A DNA stretch of 64,000 nt from Blattamonas nauphoetae. Lineage: Eukaryota; Preaxostyla; Oxymonadida. The stretch's first letter is position 1. Each line of letters begins with the position of its first letter. The stretch spans positions 186,001 through 250,000 of the forward strand of contig JARBJD010000021.1 in the NCBI GenBank assembly GCA_033064195.1. Direction: 5' to 3'. Position numbers and translations under genes: made by a program. Under the pieces are notes generated by a model. The model was not told the DNA's origin. It worked only from the letters and a program-made list of their open reading frames with translations, and did not search any database. This document shows, in pieces, positions 34,606-44,900 of the stretch.

Positions 34606-35700
34606 ATGTTCTGGATGGATGACTACGCCAGTTCTAAACAGAAACGTCCTCCACGCTATACTGATCCGACAATCCCTCAAAAGCATCTGGCCTTTCTGAA
34701 CTTTGAGGAAACAGAGACAATCGAGATTGCAGACTGTTCAGCAGTATTCCAGTCCCTCACTGAAGTGTTGAAGGACGATATAAAATTCAATTACGGGATG
34801 CATCATGGTTCCATCTTATTCATCGGACAGTTGATTGACTTTTGCCCGTTCGGAGTGTGTCGTGTATCAATTGAGGAAGTTCTCCACGATCTCGTCGCAA
34901 CGCCAGATAATCCATGCCAAGGGTTTGTTGAAGGAATGGGGGTAATAATCTCCTCGAAATACCCCAAACTTGTGGACAAAGCGCTGGGAGCTGTCTCAAG
35001 GATGTTCTCCCGGATCGCGTTTCCACACCGTCTGGAATTGATTCAAGGTGGGCTTGTTCCAACCGTTATCTCCGCCCTCCAACCACGTCTTATGGAACCT
35101 GTTCATAAGCCACTTTATCACGAAGACATTCTCATGATCATCGATTGGTCACTAGACCTGACCTCCCCAGCTCCTAGCGACGTTACAGAGGAGAGTAAAC
35201 TACTCCCAAAAGGACTCGTTCTTGATTCTGTTTATTCAAACGTTATTCATCCAATGCAAGTCTATCTCCGGCATTTCTGCGACAATCTCGAAGACGTCAT
35301 GAAAAACGATGTAATGTCTGCGAGACTCTCCTCAATTCTCAGCCAACTTCTTCGAATCAGTGGGTTTCATTCTGCAACGATGAAAGAACTCGACATCTCT
35401 CAAATCTCTCATATAATCAGCTTGCTACTCTCATCTCCCCTCGCAAGCAAGACTTGGGGAAATATTGCTTGGGGGATCATAAAATGTCTGCCTGCGTGGC
35501 GCGAAGAGGGTTCAGAGGCAATGAGGGCCGGAAGAATCGTTTTCCAGCAATTATTCGATGATGGTTTTCTCGATTTCGCTGATCAACGAATCGCCATTCC
35601 TGCTGAAGACAGACGTGGAAATCGGATTCCAAACTTATCGATGCGGCTCTTGGATCAGATAGGAGGACACACAATTGCCAACCATTCAGCCAACCAGTAG
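34606..35700 (+). CDS. ARM-like lineage-specific protein, 364 aa (start possibly 34615)
   Basis: A single open exon of leucine-rich helices (LVDKALGAVSRMFSRIAF, ISHIISLLLSSPLASKTWG, SILSQLLRISGFHSATM), the fold expected of an armadillo-type scaffold. I recognise the style of a large expanded family in oxymonads, in which C-terminal segments of the form W..EG.E....G..I...L...GF.DF recur (here REEGSEAMRAGRIVFQQLF, then DDGFLDF). The second ATG (34615) gives MDDYASSKQ and may be the true start. The gene ends in TAG. It is head-to-head with receptor pseudokinase 1, whose ATG is at 34593, so the two share almost no intergenic DNA. The function is unknown. Confidence 0.75.
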   Translation: MFWMDDYASSKQKRPPRYTDPTIPQKHLAFLNFEETETIEIADCSAVFQSLTEVLKDDIKFNYGMHHGSILFIGQLIDFCPFGVCRVSIEEVLHDLVATPDNPCQGFVEGMGVIISSKYPKLVDKALGAVSRMFSRIAFPHRLELIQGGLVPTVISALQPRLMEPVHKPLYHEDILMIIDWSLDLTSPAPSDVTEESKLLPKGLVLDSVYSNVIHPMQVYLRHFCDNLEDVMKNDVMSARLSSILSQLLRISGFHSATMKELDISQISHIISLLLSSPLASKTWGNIAWGIIKCLPAWREEGSEAMRAGRIVFQQLFDDGFLDFADQRIAIPAEDRRGNRIPNLSMRLLDQIGGHTIANHSANQ

Positions 35701-35958
35701 AATCGTTTGAGAGATTCCACTTAATTGGGAACAGGAAGTCGTGTTTGGTTATCACATCATCGTTTTCGTTTGTCTCGTTATAGGCTCCTTTCTCCCCCAT
35801 TTTTCTTTTGAACGAGTGACTATTCAGTCCATGCTCACAATGACAGAAACTCTCGATGAAAGTCCACTATGCCAGATAGTGACATATTCGTTGTCAATGA
35901 TAACTAATTTCATTCTTCGACTGATTCTGATTGTTTTACAACACACAATTAGTGAATT
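35701..35958 (+). other. Short gap between two ARM-like genes
   Basis: 258 bp. A plus-strand frame through it (from 35741) is hydrophobic (HIIVFVCLVIGSFLPHF) but overlaps the next gene in another frame, so it is not called as a gene. It may be an unrecognised 5' exon or promoter. Confidence 0.3.
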
Positions 35959-37098
35959 ATGTACAGAGTTCGAAGCCAAACCCAAAGTGGCCGACAATGG
36001 GATGATCCACTTGTCAACTTAATGGAACCAAAAATTATTGCTTTAAACACAGCCAATAAACCCCATTTGGATCCTTCGCCGGAATCGCATTCAACTATCG
36101 ACGTATTGCATGAACCTTTCCTGAACTTCTGCGCAATTTTTAACCCGCCTATTGATTACTCATCGAGAGTATACTGCTCCCTTGTTTCCCTTGTAAAGGA
36201 AGAATATCCTTTTGACGATGCCCTTCAGGACAGAGCTACCAAGTTTTTGAAGAGCCTCGAGCCTATATGGAACACACCAGAAGAAAAAGCAGACCAACTC
36301 GTTACTGATCTCGTTCCCTCTTCCACCGGATCAATTTTGGGCTTCATTGAGAGTATCCTCACTCTTTTGTCATCCTCATACTCAACGGTAGTTGCAGCAG
36401 CGCTGTCGTTTTTGAGCCGAACAACCCTCAATTCATCATCAAATATTCGATATCAACTCGTGGAATCAGATCTCATCATCAATGTCTTAGCAACTGTTCA
36501 ACCTCTCACACTGCCAATTTTGGGAAATGAACGAATTATCCGCATTCTGACAAAACTCATCGAACATCACTTATGCCTCACATTCTCAACGTGGCTCAGT
36601 GATCACGGCATCACAACTGCAGCCGATCAATCCAACCAACGTGAAATGATCTTTCAGAAGGTTGTGGCTCCATCGTCTCAATTTGTGATGTTTCTCATCA
36701 CTAATTGGCGCATCCTCCATGGAGGCTTGTTCAAGTCCTTCACGATTCTATTATCCCAACTCATTGGCATATGCCCATACAATCATTCTACATTGGAGTT
36801 TGTTCTCGCATCTCCGATTTCGATGGCATTCTCCAGCTGCCTCTCATTTATCGAAAATGATTATTCTCTCATCAGAACAATCGGTCTATTCCATTCTTCG
36901 CTTCATGAATGGAATGAACAAGGCTCAGAAATAGCACAATCCCGGAAACGGATGATCCAAGCATTATTGTCAAAAAGCTTCGAAGATATCGTTGAACAAG
37001 TGATGCTTCATTACGAGGACGGATATCATGGCAGCGATCTCGTTGAATATTGTAGCTCAATCTCAAAATTGCTGGGATCGAATGTGGCGAGGCTGTGA
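35959..37098 (+). CDS. ARM-like lineage-specific protein, 379 aa
   Basis: A single open exon with helical repeats: GFIESILTLLSSSYSTVV, RIIRILTKLIEHHLCLTF, and the family-typical block MAFSSCLSFIENDYSLIRTI, then HEWNEQGSEIAQSRKRMIQA and LLSKSFEDIVEQ. The same expanded family contains proteins with SCLTFFE and EWN...GE blocks (from memory), which supports membership. It is a tandem neighbour of the 34606-35700 gene on the same strand. Start: MYRVRSQ at 35959 or the later ATG that gives MEPKIIALN (about 36022). No signal peptide or membrane segment. A cytosolic scaffold role is an inference only. Confidence 0.75.
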   Translation: MYRVRSQTQSGRQWDDPLVNLMEPKIIALNTANKPHLDPSPESHSTIDVLHEPFLNFCAIFNPPIDYSSRVYCSLVSLVKEEYPFDDALQDRATKFLKSLEPIWNTPEEKADQLVTDLVPSSTGSILGFIESILTLLSSSYSTVVAAALSFLSRTTLNSSSNIRYQLVESDLIINVLATVQPLTLPILGNERIIRILTKLIEHHLCLTFSTWLSDHGITTAADQSNQREMIFQKVVAPSSQFVMFLITNWRILHGGLFKSFTILLSQLIGICPYNHSTLEFVLASPISMAFSSCLSFIENDYSLIRTIGLFHSSLHEWNEQGSEIAQSRKRMIQALLSKSFEDIVEQVMLHYEDGYHGSDLVEYCSSISKLLGSNVARL

Positions 37099-37194
37099 CA
37101 AGCTGCACTTTCAACTCTCTCCTCCCACTCTACCATCGCCACTCTCGTCTCTCAACACAACATCCCACCCAACTGAAACGTCCTAGCAATAATC

Positions 37195-38352
37195 ATGCCT
37201 GGACATTTCACTTCCAGTCAAGGAATCTGCGTTCTGTCTCTGTGTGAACGATCAGCTTCTTCGCTCGGTTTGGCCTCGCTTTTCTCATCCTTTTTCAGAT
37301 TTCTATTCTTCACCAATCGAACGCTTTGTCCAACAGTTCATTTCAAAGAATTTCAGTGATTTAATTCATCGTTTCCCTCCATCGGAATGTAAAATGCCGC
37401 AGGAAGGAGAAAATCTGGTTTTTACGATTGAGGTGAAAGAACTTTACTTGAAGGTTTTTATCTCATTTATCATTCATTGATCTCTGTTCATCGATATTGT
37501 CATGGCGCCCTGAAGAAACTGGAGTGGGTCAGATCCAACCTAAACTCATTCAAAACGCTGACAAACTCTGGAACTACTCATCCGAGAAACTTTTTTAAGA
37601 TGTTCTTCAAGGATACATCTGGAGTGAATGACGACTGTGACAAAGACCCAGAAAAGGATGAACAGAACTCCCTGAGATTCCCGCCCGTCGACGTCTTTCA
37701 GCAATTTGAGTTCTTCTCGCAGGAGAATGTCGTCAAGATGGATGGGCATTCTATTTTCCCATTTGTATCTCCAATCCGATCGCTGGTGTCGACTCCATCA
37801 CCTTCGCCCCCTCCCGACCCAAAACCGTACGTACATGCGCCAAAAATGGTGTTTGCAATCAAATACATGATATTTCCAAACGGACTTTGTTTGACAATGA
37901 ACCAAGGAACCAGCTACCTGAAAGTGTTTCGGAGGGACTCGTCACTGAATCTTCAAGTGCAAACAGCCATCACAGCTGAACCGAACGATCCAGAACTGCA
38001 TCTTCCACTCTCTCTCTGCGATATTGAACTGAATGATACAAGGTGGAGTGTCGACATTCGAAACCAGAAATCTCTCTCTGAAACTATCGACTCGTGCTCG
38101 TTGATTGAATTCACTTCTCTAAACCAAGAAAAGGAACTGGGTCCTCACGACAAAGGGCAGTTCTTGATGGAGTTTGAAGGTTGCCGATTCCAGCCAAACC
38201 GCAATCGTCTGATGGATGAAATCGCGAAACAGACACGAATAAAGAGTTTCAAGAAAAAAACACAACATTTCTGGCTTGTCATCATCATCACACCGAACAT
38301 GCTCACACATTTACAGGCTGTGTGTGATGAGATCACCACACCAATGGACTGA
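37195..38352 (+). CDS. Unidentified protein, probably 3 exons
   Basis: Proposed exons: 37195 (MPGHFTSSQG) to about 37242; after a 56-60 nt intron ending in TTTTTCAG, a second exon reading YFYSSPIERFVQQFIS up to about 37453; after a 60-nt gap with an uncertain acceptor, a long open exon (KKLEWVRSNLNSFKTL) to the TGA at 38352. The product has a Pro/Ser-rich middle (STPSPSPPPDPKPYV) and beta-rich C-terminal half (MVFAIKYMIFPNGLCLTMNQ). A 39-nt stretch near 38274-38312 begins GT and ends AG and could be a frame-neutral intron. I recognise no domain. It sits just after the ARM-like pair on the same strand. Confidence 0.5.
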
Positions 38353-38915
38353 TCCAACAGCCGCGTTTTTTGTCGGTTTTTGGACACCCAGTCTTTTGAA
38401 TCCTAATTTCTCTTTTTCAATCATTTTTTCAGATGTTTCTCATCTTTACTCGTTCGTTCATTGGCTTGAATCCACTTCTCTCATGGATTGTCTTGAGTTC
38501 GACAAAGCAGAGAAAACAGAATTCTATTGTGATAAGCAATGAAACTATGAGAATCTTCCAGAAGGGAAGATCCTTTCTATTCCTGTAAAAAATGGGGAAG
38601 CGGACCAAAAACTGGTCTTCTTCACATTTCAATCAATCAAAGGCCGTAAAACTAGAAATCTATTTTGTTTAAGAGAGAGAGAGAGAGAAGAGAAGAGAAA
38701 GGAAAACTACTATCCAACGAAAGGAAGGGCCAATGACTGAAAGAGAAGAAAGATTCATCCAATTCCGGCGTCAGATGGACATGTAAACGAATGGTAAATC
38801 GAAAAATAGAATGACTAATGAAAGAAGACACATCACGACATGTGATGGATGAGTGGGACTAGAGTGACAGACGAAAGAACAACGTAAATTGACAGAACCT
38901 GTTAGAGAGCGAGTC
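38353..38915. other. Intergenic region with a GA microsatellite
   Basis: 563 bp between convergent genes. A GA run (38672-38690) grades into GAA repeats to about 38701. A plus-strand frame here (to 38542) has a possible acceptor at about 38431 but no support as a gene. Confidence 0.5.
38672..38701 (+). repeat. (GA)n / (AGAGA) microsatellite
   Basis: Perfect alternating AG run followed by AGAAG units. Confidence 0.9.
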
Positions 38916-41900
38916 TTATTCTGCCTTCAACACTTCCTGAACTTCAGTGAGTGTTGGTCGTTCGTCGGGATTGGAGAGGACACATTGCTGGATGATCTCC
39001 GTTAGTTCCTCGCTCACTCCATCCATGTCGGGTAGAATACCAGCTCCCAACTGTCTTGTGGCTACAGCAGCGTCCATATGACCGAATGGAACTTGGCCGG
39101 TCTGGAATTCGAGAAGAATCAGACCCAAACTGAACACAGCTGCTTTCTCTCCACTTGAGTCTGGAACGTGGTCCGTGATTTCAGGTGCTTCCCACCGCTG
39201 AGCCTCGTGTCCATCTTCCCCTCTCTTCTTCCTCGGCGCTTTCCCGCTTTTCTCTTCCTCCTTCGGAATTGCCAAGAAAACCTTGTTTCCTTCAAGCAAA
39301 ACCGAGTGTGGTGACAACATCGTCAAAATTTTGGAACTCGGGTCTGAGCCAGCGACGTACGTGAGACCTGTGAGAAGTTGATTCTGAAGGTCGTTGATGT
39401 CTGTGTCGTCGCTCTTCTTTGGTCCGTGCAGCACTTTGTAGAGTGTCTTGTTCTTGTTCACTGGTTTCAATTGGCCTGTTCCGTCACAAGCCATCGCTTC
39501 TTCAAAGTCTTCCAGATCGTCGATCTCTTTTTCTTCCTCTTCAGCGTCTGGTTCTTCTTTTGGTGGGATGGCAGCGGCTGGAATGACGGCTGGCTTGTTG
39601 TCGTTCTCGTCGAAATCAAGAGATGGCTTGTCCTTGTCCGCATCGTTGTCTGATTGGAACATCTCTTCTGGCATCTCCGCAGCTGACAGCATTGGAAGGG
39701 CTTCAGGCTTTTCATCTTCCTTGTTCTTCTTTCTCCTTCGAAGACAGATGATGAGGATGATGAAGAAGAGGAGCAGGAAGAGCAGAGAGAGGCCGATGAT
39801 GAGCGGAATAAGCCATTTCATTGTGTCCGTGCTCTGTGACTTCCTGATATCAGCGGCACTTGCCTTGATTTTGACCCAATTCTCTGTTTTCGCTCCCATC
39901 CCATAGACAAGTCGACCACGCCATTCATACTTCGAGTCGAGCACTTTCAGCTTCTCTGTGAAGTTCAGCGTGAAGTTGATTAGATCTTCTGTCCAGTTTG
40001 TGGTTGGGATCGAGGAGAGGTTCAACGTTGTTGAGTTCAATTCAGCATTTGTTGTTTTGTTGTCCCACTCAAACACTTCCAGGACGAGGTCGCATGGGAG
40101 AAGGAGTGTTCCGTAGAGAGCAATCTTGGCGGTGTTGTTCTTGTAGTGATGGTCGCTGGAACTCTTTGTGGAATCCAGCTTTGGGATGAACAGTGATGAC
40201 TTGTGGATTTTTGTCGTCGACGTGATTTCACACTTCTTCGCATCGATCCATGCAGATGGCTGTGTGTCTGTTCCATCACTTCCGGCTTGAAGACTGACGA
40301 CATCAACCTTCCCATTCGCTTCGCAGTGAACATTTCGGTTAATCGACGAAGAGAATTCGCTTGACGCATTGCCGTTCGTGAATGAAACTTCACTCAATGT
40401 CAACGAGCCTCCAATCTGGTTCACACTTCCCTGTGTCCATCCGTTGAACGAGCAGTTCTTCAGAGTGGTTGCTGTGTTCTCGAACTTGAGGAGACCAGTC
40501 GTCCACGAACAGACGGAATCATCAGAATTCTGTTCTGGTTGAGGAGATGATGAATACGAGGTGAAGTTGGCGTTTTCTAGAGTCAATTTCTCACCAGATT
40601 TGGCGACAATGAACTCAGACACTGTACATGATGTCACAGAGAGAGAGTCGATCGAGGCTGAAGTGAATGTTGACAGTAAGAAGGCAGGAACATCGAAAGT
40701 GGCGCCAGAGAACGATGTCGAAGATAAAGAGAAAGTTCCCGACACCAACTCCACGATGCTTCTTGCATAGGAACCTTCTTTGTTGAATTGGCACGTCGAG
40801 ATAGAAAGGAGAGCGTTCTTGCTCACGATGAGTGGATCGACGTCCTCCGAATCGATTTTGAAGACAAGATCGACGACTCGTGCATTGAATGAGGTTCCAA
40901 CATCAAAATCGAAATGGAGTGCTCCTTCTTTCTTGACTGTTAGTAGTGCAGTGTTCGATTCGCTCCTCACTGTGATGTCGTTTGGCTGGAAGACTTCGAT
41001 CTCATCCAAGTCAGTCGATGAAGCAACGATGAACGTGTGGCTGCCTTCGCCCTTCAGATGACTGTGGGCGAGGCTGAATGTTTGGCAAAGAAGTCTTGAC
41101 GAACCACAACCATCAGCGTCTGATCCGCTGCTTCCTGTTGTGATCGTGATGTTGAAAAACGGGATGAGATAGAAGAGGAGAGGAAGAGATTCGAACTGTG
41201 TCCCAATCTTCTGCTTGTCTTCTCCCCACACAACATTCTCTGTGGTGTCGTTCCATTCTGGAGGATACCCTTCCCAGTTCTCTTTCCTGATCACACGAGC
41301 AAGATCGTGTCCAACGACGTACACATCACTTCCCTTCGATTCCTCTCCGCACAAACAATCCGTGAATGTGGCTTTGATGATGAGGGAATCAGCTTCGACC
41401 TGATCTCCACATTCAACGCTGATGGCTCCTCCATCACCCTCAGAGACACAAGTCAGGAAGGACGAGCTCGTCACGGTCAGGGATTGTCCATTTTGGATCG
41501 TTCCAGAGATCGCTGCACCAGAATGAGACGAAGAGATCGAATCGAACACGCAATTGTCAACATTCAGACTTCCACCTGTGATGCTCACAGCAGATTGGCT
41601 GAAGAGAGCTGCACTCACAGCAAACTCGAGGGATGAAAGAGTCAGTGTCGATGAAACAACGGTGATTGTCACGTTTTCAGAAATGGTGACGATTCTCCGG
41701 TCATTCGAATGATGGCCAATGGTTGACAGTTTGGTCGAACTGGCTGATTTTGTCAATGTGATGTCAGTGTCAAGTGAAGCAAGCATGTCTTGGCCCTTCA
41801 TGTTTCCAAGCGATTGTGGGAGGGATGAGCAAGGAAGACGAGGATGGCCACACAGTTCGTGATCCATTCCGTTCGTTTCATCAACAATCAGCTCTCCTCC

Positions 41901-44900
41901 TTCGTATGCATTGAACAGATACAGAATCGATGTCGGGGCACCATTGGTTTCACAGAAAGTGTATTGTTCCGTCTCAGATTCAGTGAAGATGTTCGAGTTC
42001 GCGGGGAGTGTCAGGTATGATCCAGTGAGAGACGAGGCATTGATTGAGGCATGATTGCCAGCAGGCGTTTTGATGAACAGATTGTGTCCTTTGAATCCTG
42101 TTCCAGCCTGGTTCATCTCGCTTGGACCTGTGTCATACACAATCGAATCAAGAAGGAACGATCCAGTCGATCCGATCGAAGATGCGTCAATCAGCATGGC
42201 ACCTCCTTCAGCGGTGGACGAGCATCCAGTGAACGATGTTTGAGTGATGGACAGTTCTCCACCAGTCTTCACTGTCGCTTTCATTCCTCCACCTGCTCCT
42301 CCTGATTCACACGATGTGAATGTCACCAACTTCAGAGTGGCCGATCCTTCGCTCTCCACTTCAAACACAACAGCTCCTCCATCACCCTCAGAGACACAAG
42401 TCAGGAAGGACGAGCTCGTCACGGTCAGGGATTGTCCATTTTGGATCGTTCCAGAGATCGCTGCACCAGAATGAGACGAAGAGATCGAATCGAACACACA
42501 ATCGTCAACATTCAGACTTCCACCTGTGATGCTCACAGCAGATTGGCTGAAGAGAGCTGCATTCACAGCAAACTCGAGCGATGTAAGAGTCAGTGTCGAT
42601 GAAACGATGGTGATTGTAACGTTTTCGGAAATTGTGATGGTTTTACGGCCATTGGAACGAGGTTCAACAGCTGACAGTTTTGTCGAACTGGTGGATGTCG
42701 TCAATGTGATGTCAGTGTCAAGTGAAGCAACCATATCTTGTCCTTTCAAGTTCCCAAGCGATTGGGAGAGAGATGAGCAAGGAAGACGGGGATGACCACA
42801 CAGTTCGTGATCCATTCCATTTGTTTCGTCAACAATCAGCTCTCCTCCTTCGTAAGCATTGAACAGATACAGAATCGATGTCGGTGCGCCATTGGTTTCA
42901 CAGAAAGTGTATTGTTGAGTCTCAAATTCAGTGAAGATGTTCGAGTTCGCGGGGAGTGTCAGGTACGATCCAGTGAGAGACGAGGCATTGATTGAGGCAT
43001 GATTGCCAGCAGGCGTTTTGATGAACAGATTGTGTCCTTTGAATCCTGTCCCAGCTTTGTTCATCTCATTTGAATTGGTTCCAAAGACAATCGAGTTCAG
43101 AACGAACGATCCAGACGACCCGAGTGAAGATGCATCGAGCAGCAAGGCGCCTCCATTCGATTTAGACTCACATTTCTTGAACGTTCCATCAATCGAGACT
43201 TTCCCCGTTCCAACCACAATCACATTCAAAGCACCTCCTTCACTGGTGGACGAGCATTCAGTGAACGACGTCTGAGTGATGGTCAATGTTCCACCAGTCT
43301 TCACTGTCGCTTTCATTCCTCCACCCGCTCCTCCTGATTCGCATGACGTGAATGTCACCAAGTTCAGAGTGGCCGATCCTTCGTTTTCCACTTCCAACAC
43401 AATCGCTCCGCCATCCGACGATGACTTGCAGTTCTGGAAGGAGAATGGCTTACTCCCATCTCCAAGCGTCAATGATTTTCCACTTGGGACAGTGAACGAG
43501 ATAGTTGAAGACGCCGAGTTGGAGGAGAATGAGGAGTCAACTTGAGACGAGAAAGTGCTGTCGGTAATTGAGAGAGCACCTGAGCCAGCGACTAACGAGG
43601 AGGTGAGGATAGAGTTGGAGATGAGCAGCTTGCTGAGCGTGGCTTGTCCTCCATTCAGAGCGACGAGTGAGCTGATCTGTTTTTGTGTGCAATCCAACGT
43701 GAGATCAGACAGTTGCAGTGTTCCTCCACTCACTTCAAGGAGGTTGGACGATGCGAGTGTGGACCCCTCCCCACCAATCGTGAATGTGCATCCGCTGACG
43801 ACAGATGAGCCTGCTGATTGTGAAAGGATTCGTGGTGCTTGTCCTTCCCATGTGAAACCGATCTGGGTGAGCCCCAAGTTGCCTGAAGACAGAACGAAGA
43901 GAGACTTCGAGTTTGATGTGGCAATATTCTTGATGGTGGTAGAGGAGAGAGAGAACGAACCAGATGTCACTTCGACCAGTGGCGTGTTGATTGTGACGGG
44001 AGTTGTCTTTCCGAATGAGATTCCATTAGTCACGACTGTCCCTGTCACAGCAATAACTGCTTCAGTCCTTGTCCCATCCTCAATCTCCATGCAGAGACTT
44101 TGAAGAGTGTACGTTTGCCCTTCGTTGACTCTCATCGATCCAGCATTTGTGAAGGTGAGAATTCTGGTGCTGACATCCCCCTCAATGACGACTGTTTCGA
44201 ATTCGGTTGTCAGTGCTGACTTGACGGATGACGAGCTGCTCACAATGATCCTTGTTCCTGACTTCTTCAGGCTTCTGAAGCCGTGGTCGAACGAAGCACA
44301 GGGCAGTTCTGGGATTCCACAGACGACGTGGTCATCTCCTTCGGTTGTCACTGACAGAGTGTCTTCGTGTGCTGTGTGAGGATACCAGTAGTACAGAAGA
44401 CTCCCTGTAACTCCCTCCATCTCTCCAAAGAACATGTTCCGTTGAGCTCGGGTGAAGATCGTTCCCGTCTGAAGAGGAAGTGTTGACTTGAAGAGAGTGT
44501 ATGGAGTTTCTTCGGTTTGCGTCGACAGATCAGAAGAAATCAAATAGAGATGAACTCCCTTCCCAGCTGATGTCAGACCCGAAAAGAGTGATCCCCGATC
44601 CGCGGAGAGGATTCCTCCATTCTCGACGAAGATGGCTGATCCCAAACTTTCGTGTGAGAATGCCAAGTTCTGGAATGTGGTTTCCTCAAGACTGAGCGTG
44701 GATCCTGTTTTGACTCGAGCGAGAGTGTGGAGAGAGGAGGCTAGTGTTTGTTGTGTGGCTGTGCCGAATGTTGTTTTGAACAGATACAGGGAACCAGATT
44801 CGACAGAAATGAAGTTGTCGATGGGTGTTCCAGAGAACGTGAAGATCATGTGGAAGAGAGAGGCTCGTTCCGGTGCTTCCAAACTGACAATAATCCCACT

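Noticed and set aside
35741-36022. A small hydrophobic plus-strand protein
   Set aside because: It overlaps the next ARM-like gene in another frame and lacks homology I can name.
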